Assembly: GCA_963930655.1 (NCBI GenBank)
Contig: OZ005602.1
Location: forward strand, 1,743,501-1,807,500
Reading direction: 5' to 3'
Length of the DNA stretch: 64,000 nt
Origin: Myrica gale
Taxonomy: Eukaryota > Streptophyta > Magnoliopsida > Fagales > Myricaceae
Shown: piece after piece, positions 1 to 11,721 of the stretch
How positions within the stretch are numbered: the stretch's first letter is position 1
How the letters are laid out: each line of letters opens with the position of its first letter
The notes under the pieces: model-generated
What the model was told of the DNA's origin: nothing
Seen by the model: the letters and a program-made list of their open reading frames with translations, nothing else
The model's database searches: none
Position numbers and translations under genes: made by a program

Positions 1-959
1 TTGAGCAGCAGGAACTCCACAGAAATTCAAGAGCATGAAAAAATCTTAAACAAACAAAAACCAGCTAAATAATTTATTCGCGACCCAAAAATATGAGTGA
101 GTTTCTATTTATTTTCAAAAAAATTAAAAAAAATTAGAAATTTTTAGGTAGAAACCTCTATAGCCCTAAGATATCCAAACCAATTCAATCTCATCCTCCA
201 ACAATTTCACAACTCACAAAATTTCAAACCGTAAAGCATTTTTAGCATACTAAATAAATGAATTTTTCTACTGAATTGTAGAGAGAGAATCTTGGATAGA
301 GGGACATACTAGGGGTCGAAGGTCCAACAATTTTCAAGTGTAAAATCTTGAGTATCCTACAAAAATTGAAACCGTCAAAAATCTAAATAATGAGATTGAG
401 AGAGAGCTGAGAGTCAAGGGGGATATACACTAGAATTTTCAGTATCAAGTACTACAAAAATAGTATGAACAAAAATAACTGAGAAGTATTGCATTATAAT
501 TCCTATAATAGTATGGAGAATTTGCTGTTAACTATAAATTGCCCAAATTGTTCAATAAATTGCCAGTATCCTATAGGCTACCAGGGGATTTACCATCGTT
601 AGTATTCAATTGCAAATACATTAATTAGGTTTGATAAAAGCACTAGTTGCCTCACAATGTCCAGTTAAGATGCAAATATCAAATTGTCAAATCTTTTACT
701 CCAAAGAAAATATACTTTAAAAACTAAAAGAAAGAAGTAATAAAGAGGCAACATGTATAACTAAGATACACGTATACTCGTTTCCAGGAAAAACAAAACC
801 CAAAAGACTTGATTTCTCTAGCACCAGGTGGTCCAGGTCCACGTAAAAGGAGGTCCGCATTTGCCAAGTAAAAACCATCTGACGATTTCTCTGGCACCTT
901 TAACCGGCCAAGGCTACTGAAAGTAGAGGCAATCAATACACACTTAAAATCAGGCCCTG
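1..959. other. AT-rich intergenic DNA, no gene seen
   Basis: No open frame resembles a known protein and no splice-linked exons are visible. The stretch holds short GA runs and generic AT-rich sequence. The right part probably belongs to the hAT-like element whose end lies near position 1124, but its left border could not be found. Confidence 0.4.
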
Positions 960-1125
960 CAAGCTTAAAACTAGGGTTGGCCTGGGCCTATGGGGATCGG
1001 GCTCCCATAGGCCCATACCAACTTATAATAAAAATAAAATAATTTTTTTTTTACATGTGATAATTTTTTTGGCAGATCCAATGGGGCGCGGCCGCCCAGG
1101 GCCGCACCCCCTGGATCCGCCTGTG
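960..1125 (+). mobile_element. Right end of a hAT-like non-autonomous element (copy A)
   Basis: This stretch matches by eye the last ~150 bases of two better bounded elements at 31397-32762 and 45734-46999: a 'ttggcctggg' block, an A/T-rich spacer, then a GC-rich block with 'gcggccgcccagg' and a terminal 'gatccgcctgtgg'. The terminus is degenerate relative to the 'ccgccactg' end of copy C. No left terminus or target duplication was found, so this is either an old or a truncated copy. It has no coding capacity. Confidence 0.5.
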
Positions 1126-1750
1126 GATACTGGCTTGTCTGAATTTAGCTCCGGTCGTATAATATTGGATGAGCTCAATACAAATAAAAAGAGTTTATCA
1201 AAAACAAACGTTGTGATATTCGAAAATATGTGTTTTTCTAAAATATCACTTCTAATTTACATGCCAAAATTAAGAATTGGGATAATATTGAAGAAAACTT
1301 CAATGAAAGTATACATTTTGAAATAATAATAATAATAATAGTATCATCCACAATCACTTGTCTCCACCAATCGACAGCACTATATATACTCTCTCAATTG
1401 TCTCTCCAGTCGATCCAATCTTCGTGTTCTGTCGACTTTCTCTTCTTGATCTCTTTGGTGGAAGATCACCCACGTAGACGTAGGTGCAGGTTAATACCCC
1501 TTAACCTTCCATGCATAATGCCTCGTTTTGCGTGAAAATTTCTTTGTTCATCCATTGGGAACTCTGTGTACATATATAAATGCTTCCCGAGATATTTGGG
1601 TTCCTTAAGTACAAGTTTCAGTACTATTCTAGCTACTTCCGTTTTCTTTTCCTTTTAAACTAATTAAACCGACCTTTCAAATAATTATCACTATAAAAAG
1701 AGAAGCATGCATGATGTCTAACACTACAAATTGCGTATGCAAGTGCGTGT
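1126..1750. other. Intergenic; TATA-containing leader-like stretch
   Basis: There is a 'tatatata' box near 1381, then a pyrimidine-rich leader and 'cacccacgtagacgtaggtgcag|gttaat', which looks like an exon end with a splice donor near 1490. No following coding exon could be recognised. It may be the promoter and leader of a lost gene or an LTR remnant. Confidence 0.25.
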
Positions 1751-2199
1751 CTTTGGGTCGTTCTTGTGTCAATTTCATGCAGCAACTTGTAAACCCCAAA
1801 AGTGTTACTCTATGATCTCCTTACAGCTTACTGGATTTTAATGATTATCGTCACAGTTATATACTATAAACAGATTCTTTCAGAGAAAGATCTGATGTTG
1901 TTTACTTGTCCAATAAAAAACAATTAGAAGAGAGAAGATCCGAAGTTGGGGTTAACAAGAGCAAAAATCCCACTGTCTTTGGGTTCTTGTGTCAATTTCA
2001 TGCAGCAACTTGCAAACCCCAAAAGTGTTGCTCTATAATCTCCTTACAGCTTACTGGATTTTAATGATTATCTTCACACTTATATACTATAAACAGATTC
2101 TTTCAGAGAAAGATCTGAAGTTGTTTACTCGTCCAATAAAAAACAATTAGAAGAGAGAAGATCCGAAGTTGGGGTTAACAAGAGCAAAAATCCCACTGC
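1751..2199. repeat. 226-bp direct tandem duplication, two units
   Basis: Unit 1 starts at about 1751 ('ctttgggtcgttcttgtgtc') and unit 2 at 1977 ('ctttgggttcttgtgtc'). Both run through the same landmarks: 'tttcatgcagcaacttg', 'ctccttacagcttactgg', 'agaaagatctgatg/aag' and 'gttaacaagagcaaaaatcccactg'. Only scattered substitutions separate the units, so the duplication is fairly recent. No coding content was seen. Confidence 0.85.
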
Positions 2200-2492
2200 A
2201 TCAAATCAATGAACAAAGTCAAATTCCTGCTCCCTCCAATCTAGGATCCTTTGTATGTCAATAGCATTTCTTATTCCTACTTCCTTATTTTAATTGGCTA
2301 TTTTATATTCTATGCATTGCAGATAACAAGACAATGCCATGCACATGCCCAATAGATATCCTTATTAGTTTAAGAACAAGATAAATAATTGATCATTCAT
2401 GTTCATTTTCTATGGAAGTTCAGAAGCTCCCCCATTATCGAGAACCTGCAAGTGGCTCTGTTTGAAAACATCTTTCCTTCTTCTTCTTCTTC

Positions 2493-2527
<35 letters not shown>

Positions 2528-3595
2528 ACAGTTGCTGATAACTTCATGTACATCAAACCCGTGATCGTACATAAAAATATATGGAACACATTGGTGGATG
2601 CATTTTCATTTTTTGAATACTGCATCTTAGAGACGTGGCACCCAACAGGCCACATGGCCATCGACATATTGTCGTTTGGATGATCTAGCAGTACTAATAT
2701 TCTAGCCTGATCATGATCAATATAGGCTGATTTGATATACTGGTGATGGATATTGAGAATTTCTACCTGGTTCAACTCGAATCCATATATAAAAAGTCCA
2801 TATTGTTTTTAGCAATATTAATATATACTTCTGCATTTCATTCAGACAATTGTAAGTTCTGCGACAGATTTTCTTGCTTATTGCATTCTGTTTAGATTAC
2901 TTAAAAGACAATTCTATATTCCTATCAACCTCAACGAAAGCTGCAGTCTCCCTTTTATTGCGTGCATTCTCAGCTACTGTGTCTTAAACAAATGTGTCAA
3001 GAAATTAGGGTGTGCTTTACTGCCACCGCAGCCCTGATGAGTTTCAAGATAGCTCAGGAGGCTTCGAATAAGAATGTCTAGATTATAGTAATGGAGTCGG
3101 TGATTCTATCTGGCCGTCTTGGCTTCTTAAACAGGGTTGGAACTTTTATGGAGCGCAAACGATGCTGACATTACCATGTTGGGGTTGGCTAATGTAATTT
3201 CAAGATTAGAGATTGGGCAATTAGATTACAGATATTATCGCCTGATTGGCATTTCCCAAGTTTGAAGAAATAGCCACTTTATAATTAAGCTCATTAATTA
3301 AACCTCCAACTTAGCAACTGATGATTAATTTGATTTGTATTTCTCCAACCCCCATACTTATTTAAGGAGCCTGGCTCATTAGATCTTCACTGTAATCTTT
3401 CTTGGCTTTGGCTGAATTTAAGTAGCAACATTCAATGAATGCTCACTAGGGCTCCTATGGCCAGTAATGGACTGCTATCTGGCAACCTCGCAAGTACTAC
3501 TGTTGGCCCCATTACTATTTGATCCCTTGACCAAATAAATTTAATTACCTTTTAATTCAAAACAAACTTGGCGTTCTATGTCGCAGAGTTCCATT
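2200..3595. other. Intergenic, with a (CT)n microsatellite
   Basis: No gene recognised. A CT dinucleotide run lies at about 2496-2524; the open frames crossing it on both strands are low-complexity artefacts. The rest is ordinary AT-rich sequence up to the Mutator-like element. Confidence 0.4.
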
Positions 3596-3604
3596 GACAT
3601 ATAT

Positions 3605-4015
3605 GAGTTCGGTTACAATACGTGGGTGTTAAAATGCGGGTTTACGGGGGAACGGCCATGATTTCCTTCAACACAATCCAACGGTCGTCAGCTGCTCAAC
3701 CGAGTTAATGAAATCCGGACCCGGGTTGGTGGTTTTGACCCGCGTGTTTTACCATATTATGCCGACGACCTGCTTCTTTTCCAAATCCCCCTTCTCCTAA
3801 TCGTGGCCCGCTTGTTTTCTGGCAAAATCCCCCTTCTCTCATTTTTTGAATTCGAAGCTGGTTCTGGGTGAAATCTGCGCTTGGCTCTTCGTGAAGGAAA
3901 ATCTGGGTAAGGCTCTGTTTCTTCTTCATCTGGCAACAAGTGGTTCTAATCTTCAAATTTTTTGAAAGTCTGTTGAAAGTATCCACTTGTTCTAATCTGC
4001 CGACATAGCATTTAT
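3605..4015 (+). repeat. Left terminal inverted repeat of the MULE
   Basis: Imperfect inverted copy of about 6890-7315. It is GC-richer than its surroundings near the tip ('acccgggttggtggttttgacccgcg'-like block) and pyrimidine-rich inside. Confidence 0.75.
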
Positions 4016-6889
4016 TTTCTGCATTCAATGACTATCTACGAATTTTGGCAAATGGTGATGTGAATACATGCAAGTTTGTAAGGCTGACAATGCTATACGA
4101 TACTGCATACCTGTGTTTGAGTGCTTATAGATTTTATTAGTAAGTTAGAGCAATAATATTAGTAAGCACAGACGGGCTGCTTTTTTGTGCTTGTGGCATA
4201 TTCCCCTCTGATTTAGGCATATTCTGCTGCCTGCATCCTTCTCGTAGTTTACTCTTTTCGAACTTTTTTTTATCCTTACACATGAGAAGCTCAACTGTGG
4301 ACCTCTTATCAAGCCGGCTAAGGGCTTGTCCAAAGGCACATGGATTTGTGTCATTTTCCTCGGCTTGGATTGAGATCATGAAGAACTGAATGTAAGAACT
4401 CAAATCAACTTCTTGTCTTATCCATGTAAAGGATGATTATTCCCTTTGTTTTTGTGTATGATCTTTAGCATGTAAATGAGTTTTATCTGCAGCAACATTT
4501 TTGACAGGATTTTGTAGCTGCTACTGGATATCTGAGACGAAAAGCTTTGTGAATGAGGCTGTGAGAAAATCCCTTGCTTATGGTTCATACCATGGAATAT
4601 TTCAGCCTCGAAGTTTCTAGGAAAGCAAAAGGAACTTTTTCCTCCTTTTGCATAATACAGAAGGAGAACAAGCCAGCAAGTTGGGCATTGATGCAGGTCT
4701 TTTATACCATTACAACCTGTTTGGTTGCTACTAGGGATGGTATTGTGGCCCACTGAAGGCAATGTTTAACATATTTACCGAACAATGAGGAGTAATCCTC
4801 ACCCACTTCTCTAATATTTGGTTTGAGGAAGAAATTCAATACTAGTTATGGGTATGATGTTGATGATTTTAGTGGGCTAAGCTAGCCCATAGTAACCCCT
4901 CAATTATTGTTTCTAAAGAAATCATGAGAAGGTGATCATCATTTTGCTTTCTTACTGTTTCCTAAAGCTTCTGATGTCCTGCACATGTACCTTTGACTTA
5001 TAAATGCAATCTTGGTCCTAACAAACCAAAAGAGCCCCCAAAAAGCAACTAATGAACTTGAGGTTTTGAGGGACTCCAATAGCAACTTCACTGCTTGAAG
5101 AGGCTGGAGGGAGATGGAGCTGTAGGTCTGCTGCGCAATATTTAAAGATGAAGATGTAAATGGAGTTTCGTCCAGTCATTTTTCTTTGCTGCAGTCAAAC
5201 CTGTAATTACAGCTCAACAAAATTTCTGTTCCAAACGCTTATTTTGCTTTGCTTGAAAAGAAAGTCAGACAACATGATCTTGATTGATTTCTCCACATCT
5301 ACAAGTTGGCCGAGTTCTGTTCCGTACACCACCCAATAGTGGGGTGGCGAGTCCAGAGTCGAAAGAATGGTAATTGTTTAGTGTAAACACCATTATGAGA
5401 ACCCTTCAAAGATAAACTGAAATTATATTATGTATGAAGCAAAAAGCACCAAAAGTTGTTCACAAAGATGATTACAAGTTATATAGCTAAATGGCAAAGG
5501 AAGGAAACTTGCAACAAATCCCTCCCAAAATATAAAGAATTGGTTTGTGATGGTATTAATTTCTCTTGAAGCTATAGCATTGATTTCCTGTGCTAAGCGC
5601 AGAAGGAGCCCCAGAAGCAAGGCCTTTATCTTCTACTTAATTATGATGCCGTATGCAGGCAGTGCACACATCCTCTATACCTACAAAATAGGGAGATAAC
5701 GACTAGAAATGGACCATTCATGTCCTTCTGTCTTCAGATATCGGTATATCTTTCTTGAGTTTGGAAAACATGTGCCTGCCTCTCAGAAGCTTGCAGTTAA
5801 CAGAGCATTTTCATCCTCACCACATCGCTGGTGAATGTCCAAGATTCTTTCAGCATTCAAATAGCAAGGTGTTGTAGCACAACCTTAAACACAAAAATGC
5901 AAGTAAATAAACCAAATAAAAAAAATAAAAATAAAGCAACAAAATAAAAATTTATATTACCAGGGTGTACCACAACAAAGGCTCTTCTCATCCACATGCT
6001 CCACATCTAAACCAATTAACCACGATCCCAATGAAACATCTTCGTTGGCGTATTTGTGCAGTGTGTTCCTGAGATATTTCCAAACAAATTCCCATCTCAC
6101 TATTAAAGGGCATTTTCAATTGCCCAACTTAGCCATTACCGATATGTAGCTATATATGTTATCAATGAAGCCAAGAGGTACACAACCTCCCTAAACATAC
6201 AATTGCACATGGCAATGAAACAAGATACTTATTGTTCCAGGTTCAAAATCAAACAGTGGATAGACAAATTCTGTGTTATCTTATTCACCTGTCAGCTCCT
6301 TCAACCCTAACCAATTTATAGTTTTCTAGTCCAAAAGGTAAGGACACTGCATACTTACTGGTTTATTGATATATAGGTGGCCAAATCTTTTGAGATGCCA
6401 TATAATTGTCCTGTTGCATGCCAGAAGTAATTGTTTCCCACTTCACCAAATTTCCAATACTCGGGTTCATGGTACCTCACTCCCCTGTTCCAAAGAAAGG
6501 ATGAAGCACAAACCAGATTGTTTTGTCATTATCTCGAAATTTTTAAAAACAAAATGAGCTTACTTTCGAGCAAGGACAAGACCAGACTTCATGCAGCCAA
6601 TATACACCCGAGGTTTCATACGGTGTCTAGCTAGAGTGGCTGCAAGCGCAGCTGGAGTAATTCGAAGAAAATGAACTCAAATGAGACGAAGGACCAAATG
6701 TAATAAGAAAAGAAATGTTCTGCATCCAAATATATTACTACTCTCACGAGCAATAGCTAGACCACTTCAATAATAATTAGGAAAACCATCTTAAGAAGCC
6801 CAGACCTTAAAATGAGTGTTCTAGATACAAGATTAAGACATATGGCAAGGGAGGAAACATTGGGGGAAGTGCAGAAGAAGAAGAAGATT

Positions 6890-7315
6890 AGAACCACTTG
6901 CTATGTCGGCCGGAGTTTGCAGATTAGAACAAGTGGATACTTTCAACAAACTTTCAAAAATTTTGCAGATAAAAACCACTTGTTGCCAGATGAAGAAGAA
7001 ACAGAGCCTTACCCAGAACCACTTGTTGGCAGATTTTCCTTGAAGAAGAGAGAGCGCGCAGATTTTTACTGTTTTGGCAGATTTTCCCTTCACCCAGAAC
7101 CAGCTTCGAATTCAAAATATAGAGAAGGGGGATTAATTCGGAAAGAAGCGGGTCGTCGGCATTAAACGGTAAAACACGCGGGTCAGCCGACGACCCGGGT
7201 CCGGATTTCATTTATTCGGTTAGGAGCAGCTGACGACCGTTGGATTCGAGGGAAACAATCGTGGCCGTTCCCCCGTAAACCAGCATTTTAAAACCCCCGT
7301 ATAGTAACCGAACTC
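6890..7315 (-). repeat. Right terminal inverted repeat of the MULE
   Basis: Imperfect inverted copy of the left arm. It also contains a short internal duplication of the 'ccagaaccacttgttggcagatttt'-type motif that is absent from the left arm, so the two arms have drifted separately. Confidence 0.7.
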
Positions 7316-7324
7316 GACATATAT

Positions 7325-8407
7325 ACCAACAAATAGTTTTATCCGAAATGACTTAATTTCCTATTCTGACACTCTTTAATTGGTATCTCCTAAAAGACGA
7401 TTTGCTTAATATGGAAGAGGGTATACTCCTTTTAATAAGAATATAATTGATAATCTTTTCTAATTAATATTAGGTATTTATAATTTGTCAAAACTGGAGA
7501 TGTATTAATTTTAGGACGTGGAATTTAAACAAGAAATATATATATATATATGGTTATGTACAGATCAGGATCACATGGAATTCCTTTGATACTGCTATTG
7601 AAAAATAAAATAGCAATGCTGTACACCAAGTAAACCCTAGCTATCATGTCCACCACATCTTTAGGAACCCCGAAAAAACCCAGTTTAGGTAGCCTAGATT
7701 TGCTCTGCTATAGCCATGCACATGTGTAGAGCTAGCTGCTGTATGTACTTCTTTTTGTTTGAACTCGAAAGCGCAGAACAGCAAGCTTGTCTCATATATA
7801 CTCTCTGTGCTAGCAATATTGCCTCTTCCTCCTCAATATAAGGTACTCGATCACCCTGCCCTTTGTTTTTCATATGCCGTGGATCCGGAGTGTGTCAATC
7901 TTACTGCTGGCCGGCAAACTGATTCATAATGAACAAAAGTCAAGAGTGCCAGACAAGGGCTACCATCCTTTTTTCACTCTATCTTCTCCATTTAATATTT
8001 TCTTTTTATGATCTATCTCCTGCTAAGCGCTCTAGTGTTTCAAAACAAGTGCCCCTAACTCTATATGCCCTAACTCTAAGTACTGAGTAGGGTTTGTACA
8101 AGAGAACAAGGGCTCCCAGAAATTCATTTGCGTTTTCAAGTGCTTCATTTCGAGGCGACACGAGCACTTTCCCGGCGTTTCCTCCCACCTCTTGGAAACT
8201 CTCAATTTTTCCCTCTGGATTCTCGTGATCCGCTTGTCCTCAAAATACCCTCATTCCTTCATTCTATTTACTAGCATACCCATCTACTTCTTCCCCGTGG
8301 GGAAGGAAACACCCCCTTTACGTAATACCTATGGTCCTATACATATTTGAGTATAATTACATAGTGGCCAACTTGTTTTTCGGAATTATATATCTCCAAT
8401 AGCATTT
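7325..8407. other. Intergenic, no gene recognised
   Basis: Contains a (TA)n run near 7540, a TATA-like 'catatatactctctgtg' near 7795 and nothing that reads as a conserved protein. No miRNA hairpin of a family I know was recognised. Confidence 0.35.
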
Positions 8408-8410
8408 TTA

Positions 8411-8592
8411 GGGTGCGTTTTAAGTGTAAAATTTTGCACTTCCTAAAATTTTAACGCAATAAAAAATTACAATATTATCTCTTTCTTTCTATCACATCAT
8501 TACTTTTCACTATAATAAATATTAAAAATCACATATCTCTACATTTTTTCACCAAATCTAATACCCTAAAATTTTAACACTCAAACACAATC
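8411..8592. mobile_element. Tourist-type MITE (PIF/Harbinger-like), 182 bp
   Basis: Flanked by TTA at 8408-8410 and 8593-8595. The left end reads 'gggtgcgttttaagtg' and the right end 'cactcaaacacaatc', which are imperfect inverted repeats. Size, AT-rich interior, 3-bp TTA duplication and G-rich tip fit Tourist MITEs. A close relative with the same duplication lies at 45322-45500. Confidence 0.75.
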
Positions 8593-8595
8593 TTA

Positions 8596-11145
8596 GAATC
8601 CTAAATGTTGACGGGAAGTTCACTCAACCTTGAGTTTAGTGGTTTTAATTATTTGATATTTACTTAAAAGATTTTTTATATTTTATTTTAACTTCGTACG
8701 TGTTCTTAGCTGTCTGCTTGGAGAAAACACACATTCCTTAATTTTTCTTATCCAAACGAATTAGGGATTGCTTCTTTTTGCCTCCTAATTACAAGATTTT
8801 TTTTTGTTAGCTAAACTAACATACCAATAAACTCCAGAGAGTCTAATGCAGATCGAACGTACCATCGACTGTCAGCTCTCACTTAAATCACCGGTTTAAT
8901 ACTGAGAAAACCGAAGTTTCTTTCATGTGGTAATTAAGCTTTAACATAAGCCATTTAACTTAAATAATTTTTGTTAAGAGAGAAAAATTGGAGAAAAAGT
9001 TGGTATTGTAGGGTCCAAGGGCAATGTAGTAAGTAGGCATAATATAATCTGCATCGTGGTCATACTTCTGGTCAAAGTTCCCCCCTTCTTTATTATGTAT
9101 ATTATTTATGTGGAAGCATGCAAACCGGATAATTGGTCCGTCTGACTGCAACTTCCGAACCAAAAGCCAAAAGCCGCAAAGGAAGAGACACGCGTCAGTC
9201 ACATTCGTCTGAATTTGATCTGTGAACCTGAAAGTTGAAACGGCGCGAGGATCTGATTAAATGACCTCTCACCGCAAATGGCCGGTGGCGAATCCCCACA
9301 ACGCGGCCTACTGCATTTCCGTCTTTCAAGAACGAAAGAAAGAGAGAGATTTCCTGTTGTTTGGTACACAAATCTCTCTCAGGCCACCTTTTGTTTTTTG
9401 GTTTTCGATCTCGTTTTCCCTTGCTAGGGGTTGCGCACAGGCAAGACAGTAGTTGTTTTTACTTTGCAATATTTTTGTTCTAAATTCTTACCAGTACTTC
9501 TAATTGTTCTTACAGTATTTGTACTTTTCTTTCTTTCTTTTTGTGACCATGTTAAATGGTTTCGCCTTTTCGTCTCTTCTTCTTCTTCTTCTATTATAGT
9601 TTAGGGCAATTCTGACTGTTTGGAGGTTTTACAGTTGAAAGGGTTAAAGAAAGCGAGAGACGTGGGTTTTGCCTGCTTATTGCGGTGCATGATAGTCAAC
9701 GTATATAGCCTTATATTAACGGTCAATAATTTGATGCGAACCATGTCATACATCTATTCTTACAGGTGATTTAGGTTGTTTCTTTTATTTTCTGCAAACT
9801 GTTAAGGTTTTATAAATGTGTATAGATTCCTATAGCTGTGGTTCCCTAGCAAGTACATGCATGGCTATATATTCTGAAAATTCTGCAGGAGGTCAGTCTG
9901 GAAGTGATGACACATTGATTCGGTGGCCTAACAGAAAAACCAAGTTGACGATCATGTGTCAAATGTAAACTTTTGATATCCAAAAACCCGGACAAAGTCT
10001 CTCTCTCTCTCTCTCTCTTCATTGTTATATGCAACCCACGAATGCATACTTTGATCTGAAGGCTTCCAAAAATTGCAAATGAAGGAAGCAGCAATTTTAG
10101 AACTATGGGCCGAAGACATTTTGCTAAGATGGCATAGGCTAGTGTACACTAACGAAGTTGCACAGATTTTGAACATATTAGGCACGTGACCTCAACTTTG
10201 TGATTAATCTAAGTACTATATGTCCTTTGCTGATTTAGTGATTACACTTATATATCTTATCAATGAGGATATATACGCTCGAACATTACCCTAATTTTGG
10301 AGAAATTATTAAGTTGATGTTTTGTCTGTGTCAATTATATATGTCTAGCTAGTGATAATTGAAATGCATATTAGGTAAAATTTTCACTAGCTAGGCTCTG
10401 TGTATGCGATAGATCGACTACATGCAAGACATGACCTTTTGAAGTCAAAGTTGGACTGTACAGCATGATAATACTTTTTTTAAGGTTGGTGTGGGAGTCA
10501 TTCTAGCTAGGTTAAGTAATTCAATATTTAAGCTTTGGACTTACTGGATGACAGAAAGCATACAAGCTTCCCCTTTGTAAAATTGTAATGGACGTGACTT
10601 CTAACATTTCATTTTATAATGTAATTTTTAATTTTCATCTACTTTTCACCTTTTGACGGGTGCGAAAATCGATTAGGGGGTCAACAGATTTACACTTGGG
10701 GAACCAACGAAATCCTTCAATCTTTCTTAGTCGTTTTTTGTATTCTGTTTTTATAATAGGCAAAGTTGGTGTAAATTTGCACAAGAGTAATCCTCACTCC
10801 TTCTTCAGTACTTTAATTATTCAATATGTCGGATTTTTCCTTTATACTATTGCATGTCCGTACACATGCATCTTTAACACATGCAGGACTCGGGGATCCA
10901 CAAATTGGGTTTCTTAGGTGAATACCCCTGAGTACCCAATTGGGAGATCTTCTATGGTTAATGGGTTTGATCGTCTGCAACTAGCTTAGTTTGGACTCGG
11001 AGACAAGAGAGAGAAAGAGGTCGGTAGCTTTACGTAGAGTGTCAATATCGAGACTGGGATGATTTGCAGAGTGTAGGAATGCTGGGCTTTGGGGAGTCAT
11101 TTACTGCACAGAACGAGGTCGAGAGTTCCAATAAACCAAGTGGTG
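8596..11145. other. Upstream intergenic region of the PLT gene
   Basis: No coding gene recognised. Short CT/GA runs occur (about 10002-10018). A GAGACA (reverse of the TGTCTC auxin-response core) is at 11000-11005. PLT genes are auxin-responsive as a family, but a single 6-base match is weak evidence. Confidence 0.3.
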
Positions 11146-11190
11146 GGGGGGGGGGGGGGGGGGGGGAGAGAGAGAGAGAGAGAGAGAGAG
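11146..11190. repeat. Poly-G (21 nt) followed by (AG)12
   Basis: A run of 21 G residues at 11146-11166 passes directly into an AG dinucleotide repeat to 11190, about 530 bases before the PLT start codon. A further GA-rich stretch is at 11494-11535. Such tracts are length-unstable and a long G run may be misassembled. Confidence 0.9.
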
Positions 11191-11721
11191 GTTGGGTTTG
11201 GATTTTTTTCAGATGGAATTGTGGGTTTGTCTTAATGCAGAGACTGAAGAAGCTGAACTCATAGTTTCTCGATCGTGTCCCTTCATAGTATTGTATAGAA
11301 AATAATATCCAGAAAGTATTATAATAGTTATGACCTTGTTTGAAGTGTTGGGAAACGTTGAAGAGAGCTAGACCACCCAAAAATGACCACTGCAAAGGGG
11401 GTTAGAAAGGAGCAGCTCATTTGAGGAAGCAAGAGAGCAATTTTAAGTACTGTGTACCTTACTATAGATCTCCTCCTCCTTTCTCCTAAACTTAAAACTG
11501 AGAGAGAGAGAGAGATAGGGAGGGAGGCAGAGAGAAAAGAGTCTCGACTGCCGCAAACCCTAGTTCGTGGTTGGACTCATAACAGTTCTTCCTCTTCCTG
11601 TCTTTCCTTTTCCTCAAACATTTATTGCTCCAGTACTTGTATTCTAATTCATGTTTGTTTCTTGCAGGGGATTATTGATTTGTTGAAGAATAGGAGATAG
11701 AAGTCAAGAAATACGAGCTCC

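Larger units (their letters stand above)
3605..7315. mobile_element. Mutator-like (MULE) element with long terminal inverted repeats
   Basis: The element is bounded by identical 9-bp direct repeats GACATATAT at 3596-3604 and 7316-7324. Its ends are inverted copies: left 'gagttcggttac', right 'gtaaccgaactc'. The inverted similarity extends about 400 bases inward on each side (about 3605-4015 and 6890-7315), with shared blocks such as 'ggtttacgggggaacg', 'gcagctgacgaccgttgga' and 'gaacaagtggatactttcaac' in opposite orientation. A 9-bp target duplication and long TIRs are typical of the Mutator superfamily. The ~2.9-kb interior shows no transposase-like frame, so the element is non-autonomous and could be a Pack-MULE. 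The interior has a few splice-like and coding-like patches (around 4140-4760), but I could not assign them to a protein. Confidence 0.88.

Noticed and set aside
2399..2775. Overlapping open frames on both strands across a CT/GA run
   Set aside because: They owe their length to the dinucleotide repeat and encode Ser-Leu or Arg-Glu runs; no family resemblance or splice context.
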